From positions 1 to 37,077 of the forward strand of contig NCGL01000044.1 in NCBI GenBank assembly GCA_002256935.1: DNA of 37,077 bases. The letters are read 5' to 3'. The DNA is from Bdellovibrio sp. 28-41-41 (GTDB lineage: Bacteria > Bdellovibrionota > Bdellovibrionia > Bdellovibrionales > Bdellovibrionaceae). A program made the translations under genes and the position numbers. This document shows, one piece after another, positions 14,540 to 23,053 of the stretch. Below the pieces are notes generated by a model that did no database searches, had not been told where the DNA came from, and saw nothing but the letters and a program-made list of their open reading frames with translations. The stretch's first letter is position 1. Each line of letters begins with the position of its first letter.

Positions 14540-15880
14540 TTAATTCGCTTTTTTGTACTGCTTTTCGAGAGTAATAATTTTCTGCAATTGGTCAATCAAA
14601 CTCACTGTTTCCTCTGAAACCCGTGAGTACTCCCCGTTAGGCTTTAGCAGTAGCGTGGCTTCTCTAAAATTCTTTGTATTAATTGACTCAATAATCAGCC
14701 CTGCAATTTTATGAAATTCAGCATGAGACAAACGCAGACTTTCGAATAGATCAGCATGATCGTGCTTAAATGCCTGACCATCGCCGTATAACCATTTTCC
14801 AAGAACACATAAGTTATCTTTACAAACTTTTCCATGTTCAAGAGTACCATCCGGGTTCTCTAAATATTTCCCCAATTTCATTTTCCAGTCGATATGAGCG
14901 TTTTTAGCAGCATGGAAATCAAACTCTGTCTGTTTTATTTGAATACTTATGTTTTTCTTTTTTGCAAAAAGTAGGATTTTTTTAGAAAAAGATTCTATGA
15001 GTTCATCCATGTTAATTGACGAACTATTATTATCTTTGGCCATTTGTTCCAATTGGTGGGTCGTTCTTTCAATTTCCTCGAGAGCCTTGTTAATTTCGCT
15101 GACCCCGAGGGCCTGCTCCTTAGTGGCGACTGATATCTGTTTTGCTTTCTCGTTAGTTAAGGCGGTCGCTTGATTAAGTTCATTGAATCGAATGCCCACT
15201 TCTTTTCGACCCGAATTTGCATTTTCTATGGCCGTCGTCGCATTGTTCACAGCTTTGTTTAAACTTTGAGTCACTGTTTGAATTTGATGCTTTGTTTTTT
15301 CAACTCCAGATTTGATTATGGAATCAATCTCTTTTGAGACGGCACCACTTAAATTGGCCAAGTTTCCCATTTCTGAAGCTACCACAGAGAATCCTTTGCC
15401 GTACTCTCCGGCACGAGCCGCCTCGACAGAGGCGTTAAATGACAGTAACTTGGTTTGAAAAACTATTTCATTTATCATTTTGGACTTTTCTTGGATCAGT
15501 CCCATGGTACTGACAATGGCAGATATTTCATTAAGGCCTGAGTTAACAGAATTCTGGAGTTCCATGATACTGCTCTCTACGGTTTTCATAAATTCTGATG
15601 CTACCTTTCTGGCACTAGCTGATTTTTCCATAGACTCTAAAGATTGATTGGCTGTGCGTTCAAGATCGCTGGCAGCTGATGACGTCGTAGACACTGTCGC
15701 AGAGATTTCATGACTGGCCGAAGAAGATTTTTCAATGGATTCTTTAACTGTCCCAATCATCTGGTTGAGTTTTTCGCTCTGAGAGAATAGGGTTTGTGCC
15801 ATTGATTTAAGCTCTTCGGTATCACCGATAATTTGAGATAATTCATTATTTTTTTCTTTAAAAAAATTTAATACTTTCAT
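14540..15880 (-). CDS. Soluble methyl-accepting chemotaxis protein with CZB zinc domain
   Basis: A 446-residue cytoplasmic chemoreceptor; no membrane segment is visible. Residues about 10-310 form the long coiled-coil MCP signalling domain. Its hairpin tip region is recognisable as [20 protein letters not shown] followed by [19 protein letters not shown], the CheA/CheW contact site. The C-terminus (about 325-440) is a CZB domain with its zinc ligands: His in HIDWKMKL, Cys in [11 protein letters not shown], and two His in [13 protein letters not shown] domains sense zinc or oxidants such as hypochlorite through the Cys. No chemotaxis partner gene lies nearby, and no strong Shine-Dalgarno precedes the ATG. 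Confidence 0.9.
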   Translation of the reverse strand: MKVLNFFKEKNNELSQIIGDTEELKSMAQTLFSQSEKLNQMIGTVKESIEKSSSASHEISATVSTTSSAASDLERTANQSLESMEKSASARKVASEFMKTVESSIMELQNSVNSGLNEISAIVSTMGLIQEKSKMINEIVFQTKLLSFNASVEAARAGEYGKGFSVVASEMGNLANLSGAVSKEIDSIIKSGVEKTKHQIQTVTQSLNKAVNNATTAIENANSGRKEVGIRFNELNQATALTNEKAKQISVATKEQALGVSEINKALEEIERTTHQLEQMAKDNNSSSINMDELIESFSKKILLFAKKKNISIQIKQTEFDFHAAKNAHIDWKMKLGKYLENPDGTLEHGKVCKDNLCVLGKWLYGDGQAFKHDHADLFESLRLSHAEFHKIAGLIIESINTKNFREATLLLKPNGEYSRVSEETVSLIDQLQKIITLEKQYKKAN

Positions 15881-15959
15881 AGTTAATGTTTCGGACTAAC
15901 GATGAAGATATTAATAGGACCAAAGTCGCTTAATTGAATGGCTAAGGTATGGACCTGTA

Positions 15960-16352
15960 CTATTCCGCTATTATATTTTGCTCTTGAAATATCCGCGAGA
16001 CCTGCTGCGCTAACTCATTGCTCGGGGGCCGTGTGCTAGATAATTCGTAGCTGAGCCCTAGTTCTTTCCATTTAAATTCTCCCATTTTGTGAAATGGCAA
16101 AATTTGAACTTTCTGGACGTTTTTCATTGGTTTTAGAAACCGAGCTAGATTTTGGATATCACTAAGATCATCACTATCGACGTCTTCCGTCAAATATGAA
16201 AATAAACTCGCATAACCAAAAGTAAGATAGAGCTTACGTCTCTCTACCTCCACAATATGCAAAAGAATTTGAGTTAGAACTTCCCTTTCATTTGCAACCA
16301 GGAATTTTAAATGGCTATCTAGGTTTTGGTTGCTTAGTTTCCTTAGGCTCAT
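15960..16352 (-). pseudogene. Chimeric ORF: HNH-nuclease-type N-terminus fused to PflA-type C-terminus
   Basis: Residues 1 to about 56 (LRKLSNQNLDSHLKFLVANE ... VEVERRKLYLTFGYASLFSYL) resemble the N-terminal helical part of DUF222-like HNH endonucleases. From about residue 57 the protein resembles the end of pyruvate formate-lyase activating enzyme: DLSDIQNLARFLKPMKNVQK, then VQILPFHKMGEFKWKELG and PPSNEL. Neither catalytic part is present: there is no HNH motif and no CxxxCxxC radical-SAM motif. The join near 16,183 is in frame, so a stable 130-residue protein could be made from GAGG-led ATG 16352. Most likely the product of a deletion fusing two gene remnants. Confidence 0.65.
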
Positions 16353-16581
16353 GGGCCACCTCTTTTTGCGAATCTAAATCATGTATATCATGCTCTTTTA
16401 AACCTCGATTTTAATGGATTTGTTCAAGATGAGGGAAATGGAAACAACACAGAACAAACTCCTTCAGGAGGAGCTATCTGAGCAATTGCCGAGGATAGCG
16501 GTCCCTTTGGAAACCGTCGCCTGCATGTAGATATTAAGACTTAGCTCCCAGACCTAAACGAGTGAGGGCTTTATTTAAAAA
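16353..16581. other. Gene-free gap between chimera and nuclease gene
   Basis: Short open stretches of about 30 codons occur (for example from ATG 16430), but no frame is convincingly coding. The palindromic ctccttcaggaggag near 16,455 is the only structure seen. Probably leftover from the same deletion that made the neighbouring chimera. Confidence 0.5.
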
Positions 16582-17655
16582 TTACTTTCTATTTTCAAAT
16601 TCTTTGATTAGGTCAGCCAGTTCTTTAACTTTCTTGCTTTGGTATTCAGTAGCGCTGCCACCTTTATAGTGAGCTTGTGCTATTGTGTTGATCACATGTG
16701 CCAATCGTAACCCGGCTTTCATGATTTGACCTTTGATGATTTCCGAAACTTCTTTCATATATGCTGGAGTCGCTTCGGCAGCACCTGTTGCTTTAACAGT
16801 TACAGAAATACCTTTTTCGTCAAGAACCGGTTTGCCGTTAGCGTCTTTGGTTAAACGCATGCAGTATTCACGTTGTGAAGGATGCAATTCATTAGCGCCA
16901 TCAATGTACACTTTAGAATGCAAAGCTTGAGATTCTTTATACCATTCAACAGCTGGAGCCGACACGATCGCTTTAGTGTTCAATTCTTTTTGATCAGCGA
17001 TAATTAGATCCGCCAATTCTTTGAAACCTTTCCAACCCGGCATTTTATATTTAGGGTCTTTTTCTTTTTGAGCATAGAAAATTTCTTCAACTAAAGCTGA
17101 ATCCCAAAATGAATGCAAATTGGTAGATTTGATCTGTGCTTTGTCGCCTTTACCAACAGCGTATTTAACATTACACCAGTTCGCACCGCGATCGTAACCG
17201 TTACCTACGTGAAGCGGCTGATGAACGTCACCAACTAAGTGGATTAAGTAGCGCATTAAATCCATGCGCTGATTTTTAGAAAATTTCGGAGCTGATTTAC
17301 CAGCGAATAATTTTGCTGGAATTCCAGAGATCAAAGAATTAGCGTCGATTTTCTCGCGCAATGCTGATGGAATCTTCCTGTATGAACCATCATAGCGTGG
17401 ATCAATTTCAACAAAGTGAAAACTCGCGAATTCTTTATAGTCCTCATCAGAACGAACTAAATCTGGAAATGTTGCGGCTTCTGCCATTGGTCCGTGACCC
17501 AAGATTTCTTCAACAAGGCGCTTACCCTTAGAATTCAAGTTACGTTGAGCGATTTCGCCAACAGTTTGATGACCTAAATCACCCCAGGCCAGAGCCATAG
17601 AGCTTACTAATGTTGTCGCAAGTACAGACGTAGTTATCTTTTTTAAATTGATCAA
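16582..17655 (-). CDS. Secreted S1/P1-family nuclease
   Basis: A zinc-dependent nuclease cutting single-stranded DNA/RNA, exported to the periplasm or outside. I use the TTG at 17655: GGAGAA lies six bases upstream, and it gives a normal signal peptide (INLKKITTSVLATTLVSSMALA). The mature protein would then start with Trp, and the N-terminal Trp is itself a zinc ligand in this family. The longer reading from ATG 17700 lacks such a site. Zinc ligands are visible in WGDLGHQ, FPDLVRSD, SFHFVEID, HLVGDVHQPLHVG with DRGAN, and NLHSFWDSALVE. The 357-residue length and a C-terminal region of about 120 residues are somewhat larger than classic P1. In a predator it could help digest prey nucleic acid; that is inference. 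Confidence 0.92.
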   Translation of the reverse strand: MINLKKITTSVLATTLVSSMALAWGDLGHQTVGEIAQRNLNSKGKRLVEEILGHGPMAEAATFPDLVRSDEDYKEFASFHFVEIDPRYDGSYRKIPSALREKIDANSLISGIPAKLFAGKSAPKFSKNQRMDLMRYLIHLVGDVHQPLHVGNGYDRGANWCNVKYAVGKGDKAQIKSTNLHSFWDSALVEEIFYAQKEKDPKYKMPGWKGFKELADLIIADQKELNTKAIVSAPAVEWYKESQALHSKVYIDGANELHPSQREYCMRLTKDANGKPVLDEKGISVTVKATGAAEATPAYMKEVSEIIKGQIMKAGLRLAHVINTIAQAHYKGGSATEYQSKKVKELADLIKEFENRK

Positions 17656-17770
17656 ATATTTCTCCAGTCGCTGAGAAAGGTACGGGAAATAGAAATTCAT
17701 TTCAACTGTAGAGAAATAGACAGAACGACAAGAAACGGCACTTCGAACTTCGCGATTGAATAACCTTGCA

Positions 17771-17793
17771 CTGAATCAGGTAGTTAGATTCAG
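17771..17793. promoter_or_regulatory. Inverted repeat between divergent genes
   Basis: CTGAATC (17771-17777) and GATTCAG (17787-17793) form a 7-bp dyad with a 9-nt spacer in the region between the minus-strand nuclease and the plus-strand SelO-like gene. Size and place suit a dimeric regulator's operator. No protein is assigned. Confidence 0.35.
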
Positions 17794-17880
17794 CACGACG
17801 TTCAACTAGTAATTGATCAAAAATCATTCACAAGTTAAAAAAACCCTTAAATTCAATGTAGTTGATCCGATGTATTAAGC

Positions 17881-19737
17881 ATGACTGTAAAAATGAGTTT
17901 AAAAAAACCCCAAACCGGCGAGTATTCAGCATTTGATGCGATCGATGGCTCTCATCCTTACAAGGCTCTTGGTGAAGAATTTTATATTGAGTACCCAGTT
18001 TTCAATTTAAAAAAAGGGAAAGTCGCCTATTTTAACTATGACCTAGCTCGCGAAATGGGTTTGATACCTAAAGATCACAAACAAAAGATGACTCCAAAAT
18101 TAGAGCAGAAAATTTTAGATACATTTTCAATTCAAATTATCAACGAATACGACGTTCTTTCAAAAAAACGAATTCCAAGTCATTTAATTAAACCGAATAA
18201 ATACATGGCAACACGTTACTTGCAACTGCAACACAAAAACAAGCAGGGCAAAACATCTGGCGATGGGCGCAGTATCTGGAATGGATTCATCAAGAATGGT
18301 AAAAAATCTTGGGATGTATCTTCACGCGGAACGGGCGTAACACGCCTGTCTCCCGGCAGTGCAGAAAGCGACAAGCCACTTAGAACGGGAAATACCGACA
18401 CAGGTTACGGCTGCGGCCAAGCAGAAATAGACGAGTTAGTGAGTTGCGCGATTATGTCTGAAGTCGTTCACAAAATGGGTATTTCAACAGAACGCGTGCT
18501 TACTGTTATCGATTTAGGTAACGGTGTAGGTATCGGTGTTCGTGCTGCCGAAAATTTATTTAGACCAGCCCATGCATTTCTATTTTTAAAACAAAATCGC
18601 TGGGAACCATTAAAACAAGTTATTGATTTCTTCATTGATAGCAAAGAAGCACCAGTAACGCCAATAAACCCTACTAACAAAGTTATCGTTCCGGTAACAG
18701 ACAAATATGAAGCATTCCTCACTAACTTCTGCGATCGATTTGCGTCTTTTGCAGCTCAGTTAGAAGAACACTATCTATTCGTGTGGCTAGATTGGGATGG
18801 CGACAATGTACTAATGGACGCCGGAATTATCGATTACGGCAGCGTACGCCACTTTGGCAGCTGTCATAATCAGTATCGCTATGATGACGTCGAACGTTTT
18901 TCGACTAATCTGTTAGAACAAAAACAAAAAGCTAGATCTATCGTAATGACGATGATTCAAGCCGTCGATTACGTAAAAACAAAAACTAAGAAAAGCTTAG
19001 ATAGTTTCAGACGCCATCCATTGATGGGCCGTTTTGAAAAACAGTTTAATCAAAAACAACTCTACTATTTCTCGCAAAAATTAGGCTTTAATGACCTGAT
19101 CTTTGCTCAGGCAACGGCACAAACGGAAACTCATCGTGCGTTGTTAAAGCTATTCAAAGCATGTCACTATTGGGAAAATTTGAAAACTCAGCCTGGTTTT
19201 TCGAAGGTTGCCGATGGAATTAATAAAAATCCACTTTGCAATATGCGCAACTTTTATCGCGAATACCCAGCTTACAAAGAAGACGGCAAATCCGGTAAAC
19301 TCAGCATCGATGATTTCATCTCGATGACATGGACGCAGTCATCACCAAAGAAAAGTACGCAGTTGTTCTACAAGAACAGCGCTCGGTTCGAAGATCTTTT
19401 GAAATGTTATGATCGTGTAACGAACTTCATGTCCAAAAATAGTAACGCCAATATTCTTACTACATTAGCAAAGAATGCGGCTCGCTGGAATCCTTCTAAC
19501 TTTTTGACAGGAAATTCTTTGATTCATAACGTAGACAACATTTTAGAGCAGTACAAAGCCTTTAATCGCGAAGATATCGTACAACTGAATGTTGAAAAAC
19601 TTGTTCTCTATGTGAGTGGGGAAACGGCTTCATTACGAAAAAAATCAATCTATGATGTTGCAGTAGCCGACAAGGTCAACCAAAAGCTATGGGACCAAAT
19701 CATGATGAACTTGCATGAATTTAGAGATGAGTTTTAA
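17881..19737 (+). CDS. SelO/YdiU-like protein (pseudokinase-fold AMPylase family)
   Basis: A 618-residue protein resembling the SelO (UPF0061) family, which transfers AMP to proteins with an inverted kinase active site. Motifs in order: GDGR (127-130), WDVSSRGTGVTRLSPG (144-159) matching the LKGAGRTPYSR loop, SEVVHKMGISTERVL (193-207), VRAAENLFRPAHAFLFLKQ, and DWDGDNVLMDAGIIDYG (304-320) with the metal-binding Asp/Asn (308-309) and Asp318. The nucleotide-binding Lys of classical SelO appears to be Arg149, so this is a divergent branch. The C-terminal 250 residues are unassigned. It is cytosolic with no signal. The 3' end overlaps the convergent hydrolase gene by 17 nt. Promoter elements were not clear. 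Confidence 0.68.
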   Translation: MTVKMSLKKPQTGEYSAFDAIDGSHPYKALGEEFYIEYPVFNLKKGKVAYFNYDLAREMGLIPKDHKQKMTPKLEQKILDTFSIQIINEYDVLSKKRIPSHLIKPNKYMATRYLQLQHKNKQGKTSGDGRSIWNGFIKNGKKSWDVSSRGTGVTRLSPGSAESDKPLRTGNTDTGYGCGQAEIDELVSCAIMSEVVHKMGISTERVLTVIDLGNGVGIGVRAAENLFRPAHAFLFLKQNRWEPLKQVIDFFIDSKEAPVTPINPTNKVIVPVTDKYEAFLTNFCDRFASFAAQLEEHYLFVWLDWDGDNVLMDAGIIDYGSVRHFGSCHNQYRYDDVERFSTNLLEQKQKARSIVMTMIQAVDYVKTKTKKSLDSFRRHPLMGRFEKQFNQKQLYYFSQKLGFNDLIFAQATAQTETHRALLKLFKACHYWENLKTQPGFSKVADGINKNPLCNMRNFYREYPAYKEDGKSGKLSIDDFISMTWTQSSPKKSTQLFYKNSARFEDLLKCYDRVTNFMSKNSNANILTTLAKNAARWNPSNFLTGNSLIHNVDNILEQYKAFNREDIVQLNVEKLVLYVSGETASLRKKSIYDVAVADKVNQKLWDQIMMNLHEFRDEF

Positions 19738-20356
19738 CCCATCGTTTGATAATTGGAAATTCTTCATCGATCATATCGTGTTTTTTATTCAAAGAAACAA
19801 ACTCAATATCAAGTCCACTGTCTTTTAACTTTTCAGCACCGAATTTCGTTTCCTGATAAGGAAGAATATCATCGCGATATCCGTGGGTCATAATCCAAGG
19901 TGTTTTTCTTGAATCCAGAGTCAGGCTTTGGCGCCAACGCGGAAAAAAGTGGAAGTAGCCACTGACCCCAATAACGCCGCCCAATTGCTTCGGATAATTA
20001 AGAGCCACATCTGTGCTGACTAAACAACCTTGAGAAAACCCAAATAAGAAAATGTTCTTTGCTTTGTAACCTTGTTTTTCTAATTCGTTGATGACATCAA
20101 AAATCATAGAACGTATGCGTAAAACACCTGTGCGCTCAAATGGAGGCTCACCAAACCAAGAAAAACCTTTTAGGTATTTTCTTGGAGCGTTTAACAGTAG
20201 GTAGTTCATTTCAGGAACACCTAATTCTTTATCAAAGTTTTTGAACGGTTTTAAGCTATCTCCACGTCCGTGAAGCACAAGCATAATCTTTTTTGATTTA
20301 CGTTTAGACGCTAAAAACTGGTACTTGAAATGACTTGTAGTTAACTGAAAATCCAT
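19721..20356 (-). CDS. Alpha/beta hydrolase, phospholipase/carboxylesterase type
   Basis: A 211-residue cytosolic serine hydrolase of the carboxylesterase/phospholipase (YpfH or acyl-thioesterase-like) group. MLVLHGRGDS forms the oxyanion region, LFGFSQGCLVS is the GxSxG nucleophile elbow, MTHGYRDDILPY carries the catalytic Asp, and NKKHDMIDE the His. The length is normal for the family. It is the second gene of a minus-strand pair, 10 nt after the S41 protease stop. Its 3' end overlaps that of the SelO-like gene by 17 nt. Natural substrate unknown (short acyl esters or acyl-protein/lysophospholipid). Confidence 0.88.
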   Translation of the reverse strand: MDFQLTTSHFKYQFLASKRKSKKIMLVLHGRGDSLKPFKNFDKELGVPEMNYLLLNAPRKYLKGFSWFGEPPFERTGVLRIRSMIFDVINELEKQGYKAKNIFLFGFSQGCLVSTDVALNYPKQLGGVIGVSGYFHFFPRWRQSLTLDSRKTPWIMTHGYRDDILPYQETKFGAEKLKDSGLDIEFVSLNKKHDMIDEEFPIIKRWVKTHL

Positions 20357-20366
20357 CCGTGTCCCC

Positions 20367-21884
20367 TTAGAATTGGATACAATCTATGTGACCAAGGGCT
20401 TTACCCAGCAAGCGATCGGCAGTCAAGATTTCCTTTTTCGAGGAACCACATTGTTGAACGGATGCAATTCGCTTTGAAACTTTTTCTCTGACTTCGCGAT
20501 TTCCGACTGGGTACAAATATAGTTCTTCTTCACGTTGAAAAATACTAGCAATGGTTTCTGTAACTTGAACATCCGGAGTAATGCCTAACAACTGAGGCGA
20601 TCTCCCCGAAGGAAGATGAAACGTTCCCTTAGTTTGAAAGTAAAGCAGCTTATTATTTTTAGGCCACTCTTCGCCTTCCTGGAAAGAGCCCTTTCCAAAC
20701 GTACGCTCACCGATTAAAAGTCCGCGCTCGTAATGCTGAATCACACCTGCTAAAATTTCGGCGCTAGACGCTGTTGAACGATTCACCAATACAACCAGTG
20801 GTCCAAAGTATTCTTCTACTTGTTCACTAAAGAACGTTTCTTTTCTAAATCGTTTATTAAAATACACCAGATCGTAAATCTTTTTCTCGCCCACAAACAA
20901 ACCGCTGATACACAATATTTCATCCATCGATCCACCCGAGTTATCGCGTAAATCTAGGATAACACCGCTGGTTTTCTCTTTAATCGCCTGCCGCAAGTTT
21001 CCTTTAGTCGCTTCGCAAACGCCGTCAGAAATTTTGAAAATACTAATCAGGTGCAAGTTTTTATTATTAGCTCGGGGCAGTCGTTTCATGGAAACGGCTG
21101 GCAACACCTGACTGCGTTTATCTAACGACCACGTCTCTATCTTATTGTTAGACAGTCTAACTTTGAATTTATGTGTGTCTTTGCTTTTCAACCAATCCGA
21201 CACAGCATCTAAAGCCATGTGTGATATGTCTTTGCCATCGATTTCAAGAATCACATCACCTTTGTTTACGCCTAATTTATCAAATATAGAGCCTGGGTAG
21301 ATGCGAGCGAATACAAACTCAGATTCAGTTTTGCCTAAATTAAAACCATATGAATTGATTCTAGGATTGCTGTTTGCCACAACTTTTTCATAGTATTCAC
21401 GAGGCAACAAGTAGCTATGCGGATCCCTATGGATCGATAGGTAGTTGTTAATTCCAAGGCCGACGATGTATGGCGCAAACTTATGAGATTTGATTTTCGA
21501 CTCAAGTTCTTTCCAAACCTGTTCAAAATTCATCGTTAGGTATTTGTTCTCTTTAAACAGTTTTAGCCACGGAACTAATCTTACTTTTTCGTTTTGATTC
21601 GCTACAGATTTACGCTTTTCAAGTGAAAGCCCGCCCACATCAGACCACTTTAGCTCTAGCTCCAAGTAGTTGGCCATAGCTAATAGGCTGTTCACACATG
21701 CTAGGTATGTCTTCTGAGTGCTTTTACAATTGAAATTTTGATAGAAATTGCCAATATCTTGAGTCTTCAAACCCGTGTCGATCCACGACTCTTCTTGCTT
21801 AGACGTCGATGAATTCATGAGCTGACGCTCGAATGAAATAAATATTAGAACTATGGCTATTAACCCAACCCCAAAACGTACCAC
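20367..21884 (-). CDS. S41 family C-terminal-processing protease with PDZ domain
   Basis: A 505-residue membrane-anchored or exported protease. An N-terminal hydrophobic helix (VRFGVGLIAIVLIFISF) is followed by a helical region. A PDZ domain is next (GFNLGKTESEFVFARIYPGS, LGVNKGDVILEIDGKDI), then the S41 catalytic fold (SGVILDLRDNSGGS). The nucleophile Ser is in NRSTASSAEILAG and the Lys in GERTFGKGSFQ, the Ser-Lys dyad of CtpA/Prc. Such enzymes trim or degrade proteins with exposed hydrophobic C-termini in the periplasm. It heads a two-gene unit with the alpha/beta hydrolase. No separate catalytic defect is visible. Confidence 0.92.
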   Translation of the reverse strand: MVRFGVGLIAIVLIFISFERQLMNSSTSKQEESWIDTGLKTQDIGNFYQNFNCKSTQKTYLACVNSLLAMANYLELELKWSDVGGLSLEKRKSVANQNEKVRLVPWLKLFKENKYLTMNFEQVWKELESKIKSHKFAPYIVGLGINNYLSIHRDPHSYLLPREYYEKVVANSNPRINSYGFNLGKTESEFVFARIYPGSIFDKLGVNKGDVILEIDGKDISHMALDAVSDWLKSKDTHKFKVRLSNNKIETWSLDKRSQVLPAVSMKRLPRANNKNLHLISIFKISDGVCEATKGNLRQAIKEKTSGVILDLRDNSGGSMDEILCISGLFVGEKKIYDLVYFNKRFRKETFFSEQVEEYFGPLVVLVNRSTASSAEILAGVIQHYERGLLIGERTFGKGSFQEGEEWPKNNKLLYFQTKGTFHLPSGRSPQLLGITPDVQVTETIASIFQREEELYLYPVGNREVREKVSKRIASVQQCGSSKKEILTADRLLGKALGHIDCIQF

Positions 21885-22009
21885 TTAAACCCTCCCCGAA
21901 AAATATCGGGCCCAACCTTACCAAGAGCAACCACTATGCCATTTCTAATATAACTCTCGAGGGGTCTCGCTCGGTTAGTACTAGTGAATTTTCATTAATG
22001 TCTAACAAT

Positions 22010-22039
22010 TTGACAAGACTAAAAGGGGTGAAGTACAAA
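22010..22039 (+). promoter_or_regulatory. Sigma70-like promoter for the hldD operon
   Basis: A perfect TTGACA (22010-22015) is followed after 18 nt by TACAAA (22034-22039, four of six). Transcription would start near 22046, just ahead of the GAGG Shine-Dalgarno, giving a very short leader before ATG 22056. Confidence 0.5.
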
Positions 22040-22055
22040 AACTAATGAGGTAAAA

Positions 22056-23042
22056 ATGGACCGCAAAATTATAGTTACAGGCGCCAACGGCTTTATTGGA
22101 AGTGTGATCGTGTGGGAGCTTAACCAAAAGGGCTTTACCAACATTATTGCTGTGGATAGCGTTCCCTTGACCGAGCGTAACCTTTTAAAAAATCTAAAAT
22201 ATAGCCAGTTCTTATCTCACACCGCGCTTTGGCCTTATTTAGCCAACGCTCCTAAAGGTGAAATTTCATGGGCCGTTCACATGGGTGCGTGTTCATCTAC
22301 AACTGAAAAGAATTGGGACTTCCTTTACCAAAACAATACCCTATACACTCAAAAGATCTTCGACGCGGCTGCAGAGAAAGGTTTTGACGTCATATACGCA
22401 TCTAGCGCGGCTACGTACGGTGCCGGTGAGAATGGCTTTGACGACGCCACGGACTCTGAAGTTTTGAAGCCTTTAAACCTTTACGGTGATTCTAAAGTTC
22501 TTTTTGACCGCTGGGTGAAAACCGCTAAGACGCTGCCAAAGCACTGGTACGGGTTAAAGTTTTTCAATGTGTATGGCCCGATGGAATATCACAAGGATTC
22601 CATGGCCAGCGTAGTGTTTAAATCATTTCATTCCATTAAATCCACTGGAAAAATGAAATTGTTCCGCTCTCACAATCCAGAATACAAAGATGGCGAACAG
22701 TTACGCGATTTCGTTTATGTGAAAGACGTTACTCGCTGGATCGTTGAGCTGATGGAAAAAAAGCCAGCCAATGGAATCTACAATATGGGATTTGGCAAAG
22801 CACGCACGTGGCTAGATTTAGTGGGCGCAACGTTCAAGTCGATGAATGTGGAAACAAAGATCGACTGGATGGAAATCCCCACAGAAATTCGAAATCAATA
22901 TCAATACTTCACTGAGGCCAACATGAATCGCTGGTTAGCGCAAAAGATGTCAGCACCACAATGGAGTCTCGAAGCGGGAGTCAAAGATTACGTTCAAAAC
23001 TACTTGAATACATCGGATCCGTATTTAAAAGCGAAAGTATAA
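22056..23042 (+). CDS. hldD: ADP-L-glycero-D-manno-heptose 6-epimerase
   Basis: A 328-residue short-chain-dehydrogenase-fold enzyme. It converts ADP-D-glycero- to ADP-L-glycero-D-manno-heptose, the last step in making the heptose of LPS inner core. The NADP-binding TGANGFIGS is at residues 8-16. The family hallmark HMGACSSTTE is near 75-84, and the catalytic Ser/Tyr/Lys region is YASSAATYGAG with LYGDSKVLFD. Late conserved segments (GLKFFNVYGPMEYHK, QLRDFVYVKDV, YNMGFGKARTWLDL) match HldD. Length is normal. Start with GAGG nine bases upstream. It is first in a plus-strand operon, 11 nt ahead of the phenylalanine hydroxylase gene. Implies an LPS-bearing outer membrane. Confidence 0.95.
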   Translation: MDRKIIVTGANGFIGSVIVWELNQKGFTNIIAVDSVPLTERNLLKNLKYSQFLSHTALWPYLANAPKGEISWAVHMGACSSTTEKNWDFLYQNNTLYTQKIFDAAAEKGFDVIYASSAATYGAGENGFDDATDSEVLKPLNLYGDSKVLFDRWVKTAKTLPKHWYGLKFFNVYGPMEYHKDSMASVVFKSFHSIKSTGKMKLFRSHNPEYKDGEQLRDFVYVKDVTRWIVELMEKKPANGIYNMGFGKARTWLDLVGATFKSMNVETKIDWMEIPTEIRNQYQYFTEANMNRWLAQKMSAPQWSLEAGVKDYVQNYLNTSDPYLKAKV

Positions 23043-23053
23043 AGGGAACGTAA

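Noticed and set aside
16430..16531. 33-codon plus-strand ORF in the gap before the S1/P1 nuclease gene
   Set aside because: An overlapping alternative frame looks equally plausible, there is no ribosome site, and no family match was recognised.
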